The translations under genes and the position numbers were made by a program. A model generated the notes under the pieces. The model saw nothing but the letters and a program-made list of their open reading frames with translations. It had not been told where the DNA came from and did no database searches. Of a DNA stretch of 13,805 nucleotides, positions 1 to 6,131 are shown piece after piece; position 1 is the first letter of the stretch; the number at the start of each line of letters is the position of its first letter. The DNA comes from Burkholderiales bacterium (lineage in GTDB: Bacteria; Pseudomonadota; Gammaproteobacteria; Burkholderiales; Burkholderiaceae), in contig CANBQJ010000093.1 of assembly GCA_947371645.1 (NCBI GenBank), forward strand, positions 1 to 13,805, in the 5' to 3' direction.

Positions 1-100
1 TTTGCGTTTGTTTTGCCGCAATTGCACTGTCGCCAATTGGAGACACTGAGCATAAACCTGGGGGGCACTTCACGAGCGGTCAGCAACAATCTGTTTCGTT

Positions 101-118
101 CCCCCGGTTTGAGGGGGG
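101..118 (+). promoter_or_regulatory. G/C-tract hairpin in the porin leader
   Basis: A run of five C (101-105) can pair with a run of G at 113-118 across a 7-base loop, ending about 8 bases before the porin ribosome binding site. A second G run at 60-65 could pair with the same C run, so two alternative folds are possible. There is no T-tract, so it does not look like a terminator. I found no convincing -35/-10 pair in bases 1-100. That the hairpin acts in the leader mRNA is inference. Confidence 0.3.
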
Positions 119-125
119 TCCAAAC

Positions 126-130
126 AGGAG
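126..130 (+). promoter_or_regulatory. Ribosome binding site of the porin gene
   Basis: AGGAG sits 6 bases before the ATG at 137, a near-ideal Shine-Dalgarno spacing. It fixes the porin start and agrees with the signal peptide beginning at that Met. Confidence 0.8.
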
Positions 131-136
131 ATACAC

Positions 137-1441
137 ATGCAAAAAACCGTTTTGACCAAAGCAGTCGCGGTAGCTCTGGCGACCCTGGGTGTTGGCACTG
201 CATTCGCACAGTCCAGCGTGACCCTCTACGGCAACATTGACGCTGCGGTGGACAACGTCCACAAAGGCAAGGGCGATGTGTCCGGCACCTATTTCGGGGC
301 CAGCGCAGCCGGGCTTGCGGCCTACGCCAACAGCTCCACGACGACGCGTGTCTCTCCCAGCATTTCGTCGCAAAACGCCATAGGCGTCAAGGGTGTCGAA
401 GACATCGGTGGTGGCTACAAAAGCAATTTCGTGCTGGAAGGCCAGATGTCGCCAGACACCGGCGCACAAAGCGGTCAGGACTCGCGCATGTGGGGCCGGC
501 AGGCCTACGCCGGCCTGACCACGCCGTTTGGTGAGGTCCGCGTCGGTCGCCAATATGCGCCGATGTTCTACTCCTTCGCCTTTACCACCGTCGAGGCGCT
601 GGGTGGGGCCGACATGCAGGCGCTCGGCCTGGCCACCAACAACCTGCAGATTCGCCAGGACAACCAGATCAGCTACTGGCTGAAAGATGGCGGCCTGACG
701 GCCGTGGCTTCTTACTCGCCGCAGGCTGGCATTGACCAGAAGATCAGCAGCAACCGTGGCCAGGGTACTGCCGCGGCCGCCACCGGTCAGATCGTGGGTG
801 GCGCCGCAGCGGGCACCGAGGCATCGGGCACCCAGGGCCGCGGCCAGACCGTGGGCCTGCTGGCCAGTTATGCGGTCGATGCAGACTTGCAAGTCAACGG
901 CGCCTACCACCAGAACAAATACGGCAACGCCCAACTGGTGATCAGCACCAACGGGGCCACACTCTACAGCCTGGAAAAGGCCACTGCCGTGTCGCTGGGC
1001 GCCAAGTACGTTGTGCCCGGTTTGGGCACCGTGATCGGCGCCAACCTGCACCAGACCCGGTTTGCCATGGACACCATGCCCACCATCAAGGTCAGCACCC
1101 TGGGCATTGGCGTGAAGCACCCCATCGACAATTTTGCGGTGGGTGCGCAGGTCGGCTACACCAAGTTCACGGGTGGCACCGATGGCAGCGACAAGGTGCT
1201 CATGCTGATCGGCGACTACAACTTCTCCAAGCGCACCAAGCTGTACGTCCGCGCCGGCGTCCTGAAGGACAACCGAGGTGGCCTGGCTGCCACCGAGACC
1301 CCTGGCGTGTACGTGGCCGGTGGTCCGGTGCCCCTGCTGGGCGCGCTGGGTTCAACCGAGTCGCCCTTCTTTGCAGGTGGTGGGGCCAACGTCGACGCGA
1401 CTGCCCGCGTGGTCGCGCTGGGCATCCGACACCAGTTCTGA
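137..1441 (+). CDS. Gram-negative outer-membrane porin (general diffusion, trimeric type)
   Basis: This 434-residue protein should form a 16-stranded beta-barrel in the outer membrane that lets small hydrophilic solutes diffuse passively. The N-terminus is a Sec signal peptide (residues 1-24, cleavage after AFA), and the mature chain opens with QSSVTLYG, the standard first strand of Burkholderiales porins. Further family marks are VEDIGGGYK (87-95), SRMWGRQAYAGL (116-127) and VRVGRQYAP (134-142) around the constriction loop. The chain ends in RHQF, the terminal Phe being the usual signal for the BAM assembly machine. Residues 199-237 form an Ala/Gly-rich stretch, probably a surface loop. It is a single gene ending at a strong terminator. 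Substrate preference cannot be read from the sequence, and such genomes usually carry many paralogues, so I give no gene symbol. Confidence 0.93.
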   Translation: MQKTVLTKAVAVALATLGVGTAFAQSSVTLYGNIDAAVDNVHKGKGDVSGTYFGASAAGLAAYANSSTTTRVSPSISSQNAIGVKGVEDIGGGYKSNFVLEGQMSPDTGAQSGQDSRMWGRQAYAGLTTPFGEVRVGRQYAPMFYSFAFTTVEALGGADMQALGLATNNLQIRQDNQISYWLKDGGLTAVASYSPQAGIDQKISSNRGQGTAAAATGQIVGGAAAGTEASGTQGRGQTVGLLASYAVDADLQVNGAYHQNKYGNAQLVISTNGATLYSLEKATAVSLGAKYVVPGLGTVIGANLHQTRFAMDTMPTIKVSTLGIGVKHPIDNFAVGAQVGYTKFTGGTDGSDKVLMLIGDYNFSKRTKLYVRAGVLKDNRGGLAATETPGVYVAGGPVPLLGALGSTESPFFAGGGANVDATARVVALGIRHQF

Positions 1442-1470
1442 CAGGCCCCTTTCAGATTTCTCCAAGCTTT

Positions 1471-1500
1471 GCCGCCCCCTCACCGGGGCGGCTTTTTCTT
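1471..1500 (+). terminator. Rho-independent terminator of the porin gene
   Basis: A perfect 8-bp GC stem (GCCGCCCC at 1471-1478, GGGGCGGC at 1485-1492) encloses a 6-base loop and is followed by TTTTTCTT. It starts 30 bases after the porin stop. The opposite strand has no T-tract after the hairpin, so it should end porin transcripts well. For lysA, whose stop lies just beyond it, it could at most act as a weak 3' structure. Confidence 0.85.
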
Positions 1501-1507
1501 GTGCGCC

Positions 1508-2776
1508 TCAGCCGATCAGGCGTTCGTTGGCGAACAGCTCGCTCACCGTTTCGCGCTCACGGATGACCCACACCTGGCTGCCGTCCACCATCAGCTCGGC
1601 AGCGCGTCCCCGGGTGTTGTAGTTGCTGGCCATGGTCATGCCATAGGCCCCGGCCGACAGCACGGCCAGCACGTCCCCAGGCTGGACAGCCAGGTCGCGG
1701 TCCCGCCCCAGCCAGTCACCGGATTCGCACACCGGGCCCACCACGTCCCAGGTGGTGGTGGCGTCGTCGCGTTGCTGCGTGTTGACGATGCCCATGTAGG
1801 CCTCGTACAACGCCGGTCGCATCAGGTCGTTCATGGCGGCGTCCACCACGCAGAAGTTCTTTTGCTCGCCGGGCTTGAGGAACATGACCTCGGTGAGCAG
1901 CACGCCCGCATTGCCCACCAGCGAGCGACCTGGTTCGAAGACCAGCTCCCGGTGGCCGTGGCCCCGCGCGTCGATCTTTGCCAGCAACTGACCGATCAGC
2001 TCTGCGGCCGAGGGTGGGGTTTCATCGGTGTAGGTGATGCCCAGGCCGCCGCCCAGGTCCAGGTGATGGACCATCACGCCGGCTGCTTCAATGGATTCGA
2101 CCAGGTCCAGCACGCGGTCCAGCGCATCCAGGTATGGCGACACCTCGGTGATCTGCGAGCCGATGTGGCAGTCGATGCCCACCACCTCGATGCCCGGCAG
2201 GCTGGCCGCACGGCGGTAGGTGTCCAGCGCAACGTCATGCGCCACACCGAACTTGTTGCCCTTCAGGCCCGTCGAGATGTAAGGGTGGGTGCCGGCGTCC
2301 ACGTCGGGGTTCACGCGCAGGCTCACCTTGGCCACGCGGCCCAGGCTGCTGGCCACTTGTGACAGCACCTCCAGTTCGGCCACGCTTTCCACATTGAAGC
2401 AGCGCACACCGGTTTCCAGTGCCAGCTTCATTTCTGCGCGCGTCTTGCCCACACCGGAGAACACCACCTTGGCCGGGTCACCGCCTGCGGCCAGCACCCG
2501 GGCCAGTTCGCCACCCGAGACGATGTCGAAGCCGCAGCCTGCCTGGGCAAAGGTCTGGAGCACGGCCAGGTTGGAGTTGGACTTGACGGCAAAGCACACG
2601 AGGTGCGCGCGGCCCTTCAAGGCCTGCTGGTAAGGGGCCAGGGCCGCCAGCATGGCGCGGCGCGAATACACGTACAGCGGTGTGCCATGGGAGCGCGCCA
2701 GCTCGGACAACTTGACATCGTCCAGGTGCAGGTGGCCGTCACGGAACGCGAGAAAGGGGGAGCCAGGCAGGGTCAT
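1508..2776 (-). CDS. lysA: Diaminopimelate decarboxylase
   Basis: LysA removes CO2 from meso-diaminopimelate to give L-lysine, the last step of the lysine pathway, using pyridoxal phosphate in the cytoplasm. The 422-residue protein is a fold-type III PLP enzyme. The PLP lysine is K65 in FAVKSNSN. HIGSQI (204-209), GGGLGI (242-247) and EPGR (281-284) are the cofactor and substrate loops. CESGD (350-354) carries the cysteine contributed across the dimer, and AGAYG (375-379) is near the C-terminus. The reading frame stays open upstream to 3016, but I chose the ATG at 2776. The MTLPGSPFL start matches relatives as I recall them, the extra 80 residues look like non-coding translation, and the longer form would overlap lptM in another frame. 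No Shine-Dalgarno precedes this ATG. It lies 53 bases after the lptM stop and is probably cotranscribed with it. Confidence 0.95.
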   Translation of the reverse strand: MTLPGSPFLAFRDGHLHLDDVKLSELARSHGTPLYVYSRRAMLAALAPYQQALKGRAHLVCFAVKSNSNLAVLQTFAQAGCGFDIVSGGELARVLAAGGDPAKVVFSGVGKTRAEMKLALETGVRCFNVESVAELEVLSQVASSLGRVAKVSLRVNPDVDAGTHPYISTGLKGNKFGVAHDVALDTYRRAASLPGIEVVGIDCHIGSQITEVSPYLDALDRVLDLVESIEAAGVMVHHLDLGGGLGITYTDETPPSAAELIGQLLAKIDARGHGHRELVFEPGRSLVGNAGVLLTEVMFLKPGEQKNFCVVDAAMNDLMRPALYEAYMGIVNTQQRDDATTTWDVVGPVCESGDWLGRDRDLAVQPGDVLAVLSAGAYGMTMASNYNTRGRAAELMVDGSQVWVIRERETVSELFANERLIG

Positions 2777-2829
2777 GGGGGGCAATCTGTGAAGCGGTGT
2801 GGCGATGAGCGGGCGAGTGAGGGGGCAAA

Positions 2830-3081
2830 TCAGGGTGTCGACGGCGGTGGCGTGGCGGGCAAAGCTGCCGAGGAAGGCAAAGGGGCCGACCCAGGAATTG
2901 GGGCGCCGGCCGGCGAGGGCAGGTAGAGTGCGCCTTTCTGGCCGCATCCGGCCACCAACGCGAGACCCGCCAGCAACAAGGCTGCCACAGGCCGTCGCAA
3001 TGCCGACGAAAACCACCGGCCATGTGGGTGGCGCAGTGCAGGGCGCGCGCCGCTGCCTAGAATTTCAGGTTGACGGTTCAT
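2830..3081 (-). CDS. lptM: LptM-type small lipoprotein (LPS translocon maturation factor, formerly YifL)
   Basis: This 83-residue lipoprotein has a hydrophobic segment PVAALLLAGLALVAG ending at the lipidated Cys46, followed directly by GQKGALYLP, the hallmark of the LptM/YifL family. In Escherichia coli the family member helps LptD fold and form its disulfides in the outer-membrane LPS translocon. After the conserved segment comes a Pro/Ala/Ser-rich tail, presumably disordered. Position supports the call, since lptM commonly sits just upstream of lysA in proteobacteria. The start at 3081 is the only ATG in range. It leaves an unusually long 30-residue stretch before the hydrophobic core, so initiation at an in-frame TTG or GTG further in is possible. 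No Shine-Dalgarno is visible at the ATG. Confidence 0.85.
   Translation of the reverse strand: MNRQPEILGSGARPALRHPHGRWFSSALRRPVAALLLAGLALVAGCGQKGALYLPSPAGAPIPGSAPLPSSAALPATPPPSTP
3058..3063 (+). promoter_or_regulatory. Candidate -10 element for cyaY
   Basis: TAGAAT matches five of six bases of the sigma-70 -10 consensus and lies 43 bases before the cyaY ATG. No good -35 is found at the expected distance, although a TTGACG occurs just downstream at 3070-3075. The element lies inside the lptM coding region on the other strand, as the short divergent gap requires. This is consensus matching only. Confidence 0.3.
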
Positions 3082-3088
3082 TGTCGTG

Positions 3089-3094
3089 ATTTTA
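3089..3094 (-). promoter_or_regulatory. Candidate -10 element for lptM-lysA
   Basis: On the minus strand, TAAAAT matches five of six bases of the -10 consensus. Transcription would begin near 3082, at or one base before the lptM ATG at 3081, giving an almost leaderless mRNA. That would fit the absence of a Shine-Dalgarno. The same bases abut the AAGGAA ribosome binding site of divergent cyaY (3094-3099). No recognisable -35 is present, so this is tentative. Confidence 0.3.
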
Positions 3095-3105
3095 AGGAAG
3101 CCAAC

Positions 3106-3471
3106 ATGTCTACCTCCGCAGGCCACCATGCAAGCCCATACGGCCTCACCGAAGCCCAGTACGACGAGGCCATTTCGGCCACCCTGCGCCGCATCGAAAC
3201 CCAGGTGGACCGCTGGCTGGAAGCCGACCTGGTGGACATCGACGCTGCCCGCTCCGGTGGCATGGTCACCCTGGTGCTGCCCGACCGCAGCCAGCTGATT
3301 GTCAACGCCCAGCCGCCGCTGCATGAATTGTGGCTGGCGGCAAGGCGCGGCGGCTTCCATTTCAAACTGGCCGCTGACGGCCGCTGGCTGGACACCCGCT
3401 CCGGCGAAGAATTTTTCAGCTTGCTGTCGTCCTGTGCCAGCGAGCAAAGCAAGTGCACATTGGGTTTCTGA
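3106..3471 (+). CDS. cyaY: Iron-sulfur cluster assembly protein CyaY (bacterial frataxin)
   Basis: CyaY is a small cytoplasmic iron-binding protein that modulates the IscS cysteine desulfurase during iron-sulfur cluster assembly. The 121-residue chain shows the frataxin fold in order. An N-terminal acidic helix (residues 14-43, with scattered Asp and Glu) is followed by strands containing VDID, GGMVTLVLPD (51-60) and LIVNAQPPLHELWLAA (64-79). The signature GGFHF (82-86) and DGRWLDTRSGEEFF (91-104) come next. I chose the ATG at 3106 because AAGGAA lies 6 bases upstream; a frame-open ATG at 3070 would overlap lptM. The 10-residue tail after the fold includes two cysteines (C110, C117), which is not a family requirement. 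The stop codon ends at 3471, directly against the mrcA stop on the other strand. Confidence 0.95.
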   Translation: MSTSAGHHASPYGLTEAQYDEAISATLRRIETQVDRWLEADLVDIDAARSGGMVTLVLPDRSQLIVNAQPPLHELWLAARRGGFHFKLAADGRWLDTRSGEEFFSLLSSCASEQSKCTLGF

Positions 3472-5892
3472 TCAAGGTTTGACGCCCTCACCCTTGCCCC
3501 CGAAGAGGTCCAGGATGCTGCGCTTTTCTTCTTCGGTGCTGGGGCCAGGGACGTGGCCAGGGCTGCCATCGCTGCTGTCGGGCCCCAACTCCTTCACGCC
3601 GGTGCCTGAGGTGTACTCCTCATAGAACCATTCGCCGCCGATGTTGACCACGCCCTCGGGAGGAGAGGGCTCCTCCACGGGCGCGTTGCGCAGCACGGTG
3701 CCCATGAAGTCGATCCAGATGGGCAGGGCCAGGCCACCACCGGTTTCCTTGTCGCCCAGCTTTCGGGGCTGCTCGTGCCCCACCCAGACGACCGCCACCT
3801 GGTGCATGGTGTAGCCCGCAAACCAGGCGTCCATCGAGTCGTTGGTGGTGCCGGTCTTGCCGTAGAGGTCGGGGCGCTTCAGCGTGGCTTGTGCCTTGGC
3901 CGCCGTGCCCGAGCGGGTGATTTCCTGCAGCAGGCTGCTCATCACGAAGGCGTTGCGCGCGTCGATGGTGCGCATGCTTTCATCGAGCGGCAGGGGGCGG
4001 TATTGCGCCAGGGTGCGGCCGCGGCGGTCGGTCACCTTGGTCACCAGCGTGGGGTTGACGCGGTAGCCGCCGTTGGCAAACACCGCGTAGCCGTCGACCA
4101 TCTGCAAAGGCGTCACCGAACCTGCACCCAGCGCCATCGTCAGGTAGGCCGGGTGCTTGTCGGCATCGAAGCCGAAGCGGGTGATCCAGTCTTGTGCGTA
4201 CTTCACGCCCACCGAGCGGAGCACGCGGATCGACACCATGTTCTTGGACTTGGCCAGCGCCTTGCGCAGGGGCATCGGCCCTTCGAACTTGCCGTCGTAG
4301 TTCTTGGGCTCCCAGGGCTGGCCGCCCGTGGTGCCGGCGTCAAAAAACAAGGGCGCGTCGTTGACAACGGTGGCCGGCGTGAAGCCCTTTTCCAGGGCCG
4401 ACGAATAGATGAAGGGCTTGAAGCTGGAGCCCGGTTGGCGCCAGGCCTGCGTCACATGGTTGAACTTGTTGCGCCCGAAATCGAAGCCGCCCACCATGGT
4501 GCGGATCAGGCCAGTGCGTGGGTCCATGGACACGAACGCGCCTTCCACCTCGGGCAGTTGCAGTGCATACCAATTGCCCTGCTTGTCCCTGTTGATGCGA
4601 ACGATGGCACCGCGCCGGATCTGCTGCTTGGGCGCCGCCTTGTCGCTCAGGCCCACGGCGGCCAGGCGCAAGGCGTCGCCCGTCAACTCGATCTGTTCGC
4701 CTGACTGCAGGGACACCAGCATGCGCTTGGGCTGGGCTTCCAGCACCACTGCCGCATGGATCTCGTCGCTGTCCGGGTGTTCTTCCAGGGATTCGGCGAC
4801 GCGCACGTCCACCAGCTTGGGGTCGCCAGGCAGGTCCACGTAGCCTTCGGGGCCGCGCCAGGCCTGGCGGCGGTCAAAGTCCATCAGGCCTTTGCGCAAG
4901 GCCTTGAAGGCGGTGGTTTGCTCCGCCATGTTGATGGAGGTGAAGGCATTGAGGCCGCGTGTGTAGGCTTCTTCACCGTATTGTTCATGAACCAGCAGCC
5001 GGGCTGCTTCAGCTGCGTACTCGGCGTGCACCGGGATGGGGGCCTTGCTCCGGTAGCGCAGGTCTTCGGCCTTGGCTTCGTCACGCTGGGCAGCGCTGAT
5101 GAAGCCGTTGTCGAACATCCGGTCGATGATGTATTGCTGGCGGATGGTGGCGCGCTTGGGGTTGCGCACCGGGTTGTAGGCCGAAGGTGCTTTGGGCAGA
5201 CCGGCCAACATGGCCGCTTCGGCCACGGTGATGTCGCTCAGGGGCTTGCCGAAGTAGGTGTCGCTGGCTGCTGCAAAGCCATAGGCCCGTTGGCCCAGGT
5301 AGATCTGGTTCATGTAGAGCTCCAGAATCTGGTCCTTGCTCAACAGGCTTTCGATCTTCAGCGCCAGCAGCATCTCGTAGATCTTGCGGGTGAAGGTCTT
5401 TTCGGTCGGCAGGTAGAAATTGCGCGCCACCTGCATGGTGATGGTCGAGGCGCCCTGGCTGCGCGACTCGCCGAAGTTGGCCAGCCCCGCGCGCAGCACG
5501 CCCACGTAGTCCACCCCGCCGTGGCGGTAAAAGCGGGCGTCTTCGATGGCCAGCACGGCGTCGCGCATGACCTTCGGGATTTGTTTGATCGGCAGGTAAT
5601 TGCGCTTTTCTTCGCCAAATTCACCGATCAAAACCAGGTCGGCCGAATAAACGCGCAGCGGTATTTTGGGCTGGTAGTCGGTCAGGCCAGAAACTTCAGG
5701 CAAATTGGGGTAAGCCATGGCCACGCCGAGGCCAATCAGCAACGCCCCACCCAGTACACCGGCCAGCGCCAGACCCACCAGGGCGGCGAGTGGCTTTAAG
5801 ATCCACCTCACCCACCATTTCTGTGACCAGTGATGCAAGCGGTTGGACAGGTTCCGGAACACGGAAGGCGACGGGGAATCGGTCATGGGCAT
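3472..5892 (-). CDS. mrcA: Penicillin-binding protein 1A, bifunctional peptidoglycan synthase
   Basis: PBP1A polymerises glycan strands from lipid II and cross-links their peptides on the periplasmic side of the inner membrane. In the 806 residues I see a cytoplasmic N-terminus and a membrane anchor at about 34-60. The GT51 glycosyltransferase has EDARFYRHGG (catalytic Glu117), GASTITMQ (147-154), RKIYEML (169-175) and ELYMNQIYLGQRAYG (191-205, second Glu at 191). A linker with an OB-like domain follows (about 340-450). The transpeptidase has SSFK (catalytic Ser489), SKN (549-551) and KTGT (679-682). The C-terminus is charged and Gly/Pro-rich. Length and the OB insertion fit PBP1A rather than PBP1B. 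The ATG at 5892 is chosen; the second Met, two codons in, is equally possible, and neither has a Shine-Dalgarno. It is transcribed alone, divergently from the pil operon. Confidence 0.96.
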   Translation of the reverse strand: MPMTDSPSPSVFRNLSNRLHHWSQKWWVRWILKPLAALVGLALAGVLGGALLIGLGVAMAYPNLPEVSGLTDYQPKIPLRVYSADLVLIGEFGEEKRNYLPIKQIPKVMRDAVLAIEDARFYRHGGVDYVGVLRAGLANFGESRSQGASTITMQVARNFYLPTEKTFTRKIYEMLLALKIESLLSKDQILELYMNQIYLGQRAYGFAAASDTYFGKPLSDITVAEAAMLAGLPKAPSAYNPVRNPKRATIRQQYIIDRMFDNGFISAAQRDEAKAEDLRYRSKAPIPVHAEYAAEAARLLVHEQYGEEAYTRGLNAFTSINMAEQTTAFKALRKGLMDFDRRQAWRGPEGYVDLPGDPKLVDVRVAESLEEHPDSDEIHAAVVLEAQPKRMLVSLQSGEQIELTGDALRLAAVGLSDKAAPKQQIRRGAIVRINRDKQGNWYALQLPEVEGAFVSMDPRTGLIRTMVGGFDFGRNKFNHVTQAWRQPGSSFKPFIYSSALEKGFTPATVVNDAPLFFDAGTTGGQPWEPKNYDGKFEGPMPLRKALAKSKNMVSIRVLRSVGVKYAQDWITRFGFDADKHPAYLTMALGAGSVTPLQMVDGYAVFANGGYRVNPTLVTKVTDRRGRTLAQYRPLPLDESMRTIDARNAFVMSSLLQEITRSGTAAKAQATLKRPDLYGKTGTTNDSMDAWFAGYTMHQVAVVWVGHEQPRKLGDKETGGGLALPIWIDFMGTVLRNAPVEEPSPPEGVVNIGGEWFYEEYTSGTGVKELGPDSSDGSPGHVPGPSTEEEKRSILDLFGGKGEGVKP

Positions 5893-5912
5893 GGGTACGC
5901 AAACGTCAGCCG

Positions 5913-5918
5913 ATTATA
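5913..5918 (-). promoter_or_regulatory. mrcA promoter -10 element
   Basis: On the minus strand this reads TATAAT, a perfect sigma-70 -10. Transcription would start near 5906, leaving a leader of about 14 bases without a Shine-Dalgarno before the mrcA ATG at 5892. The -35 region (about 5936-5941) does not resemble TTGACA, which suggests a weak or factor-dependent promoter. Confidence 0.55.
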
Positions 5919-5920
5919 GA

Positions 5921-5934
5921 AACCCCCGGGGGTT
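5921..5934. promoter_or_regulatory. 14-bp perfect palindrome in the mrcA promoter spacer
   Basis: AACCCCCGGGGGTT is a perfect palindrome lying 2 bp upstream of the mrcA -10, so it fills the -35/-10 spacer. A dimeric protein bound there would compete directly with RNA polymerase. Whether it is a true operator or a chance GC palindrome cannot be decided from one copy. Confidence 0.3.
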
Positions 5935-6066
5935 GGATGAGCCGGCCTGACCCCAAACGCACGAAATGCAGCTGAATTGTCGGTTTTGCAACCGCTTGTA
6001 AGGCGTGTGCAAGGCGCAACGCGCTCCGGATTTATCCTGCATTACCTCCTTTGAGACTCAAAAACT

Positions 6067-6095
6067 TTGCTGATAGCATTGAAGTGGTTTATTAA
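6067..6095 (+). promoter_or_regulatory. Candidate sigma-70 promoter of the pilMNOPQ-aroK operon
   Basis: TTGCTG (6067-6072) and TATTAA (6090-6095) are separated by 17 bases. They match the -35 and -10 consensus at three and four of six positions. Transcription would start near 6102, about 30 bases before the pilM start, at the foot of a hairpin. It is the best match I found in this AT-richer stretch but remains unproven. Confidence 0.35.
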
Positions 6096-6102
6096 CTTTC
6101 CA

Positions 6103-6119
6103 GCGCCAGCTGTTGGCGC
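6103..6119 (+). promoter_or_regulatory. Hairpin directly 5' of the pilM ribosome binding site
   Basis: GCGCCA (6103-6108) pairs perfectly with TGGCGC (6114-6119) over a 5-base loop. The hairpin ends 2 bases before the GGAGG of pilM and is not followed by a T-tract, so it is not a terminator. It could protect the 5' end of the pil mRNA or tune initiation; this is inference. Confidence 0.35.
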
Positions 6120-6121
6120 GT

Positions 6122-6126
6122 GGAGG
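6122..6126 (+). promoter_or_regulatory. Ribosome binding site deciding the pilM GTG start
   Basis: GGAGG lies 5 bases before the GTG at 6132. This picks that GTG over the in-frame GTG at 6120, which overlaps the hairpin and has no Shine-Dalgarno. The protein then begins MSFLDTLLGR, as PilM proteins typically do. Confidence 0.7.
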
Positions 6127-6131
6127 ACGGT

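Noticed and set aside
80..1120. Long open frame (346 codons) antisense to the porin gene
   Set aside because: The translation is rich in His, Gly, Ala and Arg with no recognisable motif or ribosome binding site. It is what the complementary strand of a strongly codon-biased GC-rich gene gives. The porin on the plus strand is unmistakable.
2777..3016. N-terminal extension of lysA by 80 residues
   Set aside because: The frame is open, but the extension overlaps lptM in another frame, lacks a ribosome binding site and is Arg/Pro-rich with no family counterpart. LysA is full length from the ATG at 2776.
4756..5799. 347-codon plus-strand open frame inside mrcA
   Set aside because: It is the antisense shadow of the glycosyltransferase and linker part of PBP1A, and the catalytic motifs read perfectly on the minus strand.
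6120..6131. Upstream GTG start for pilM
   Set aside because: It lies at the end of the leader hairpin without a Shine-Dalgarno, while GTG at 6132 has GGAGG at 5-base spacing.
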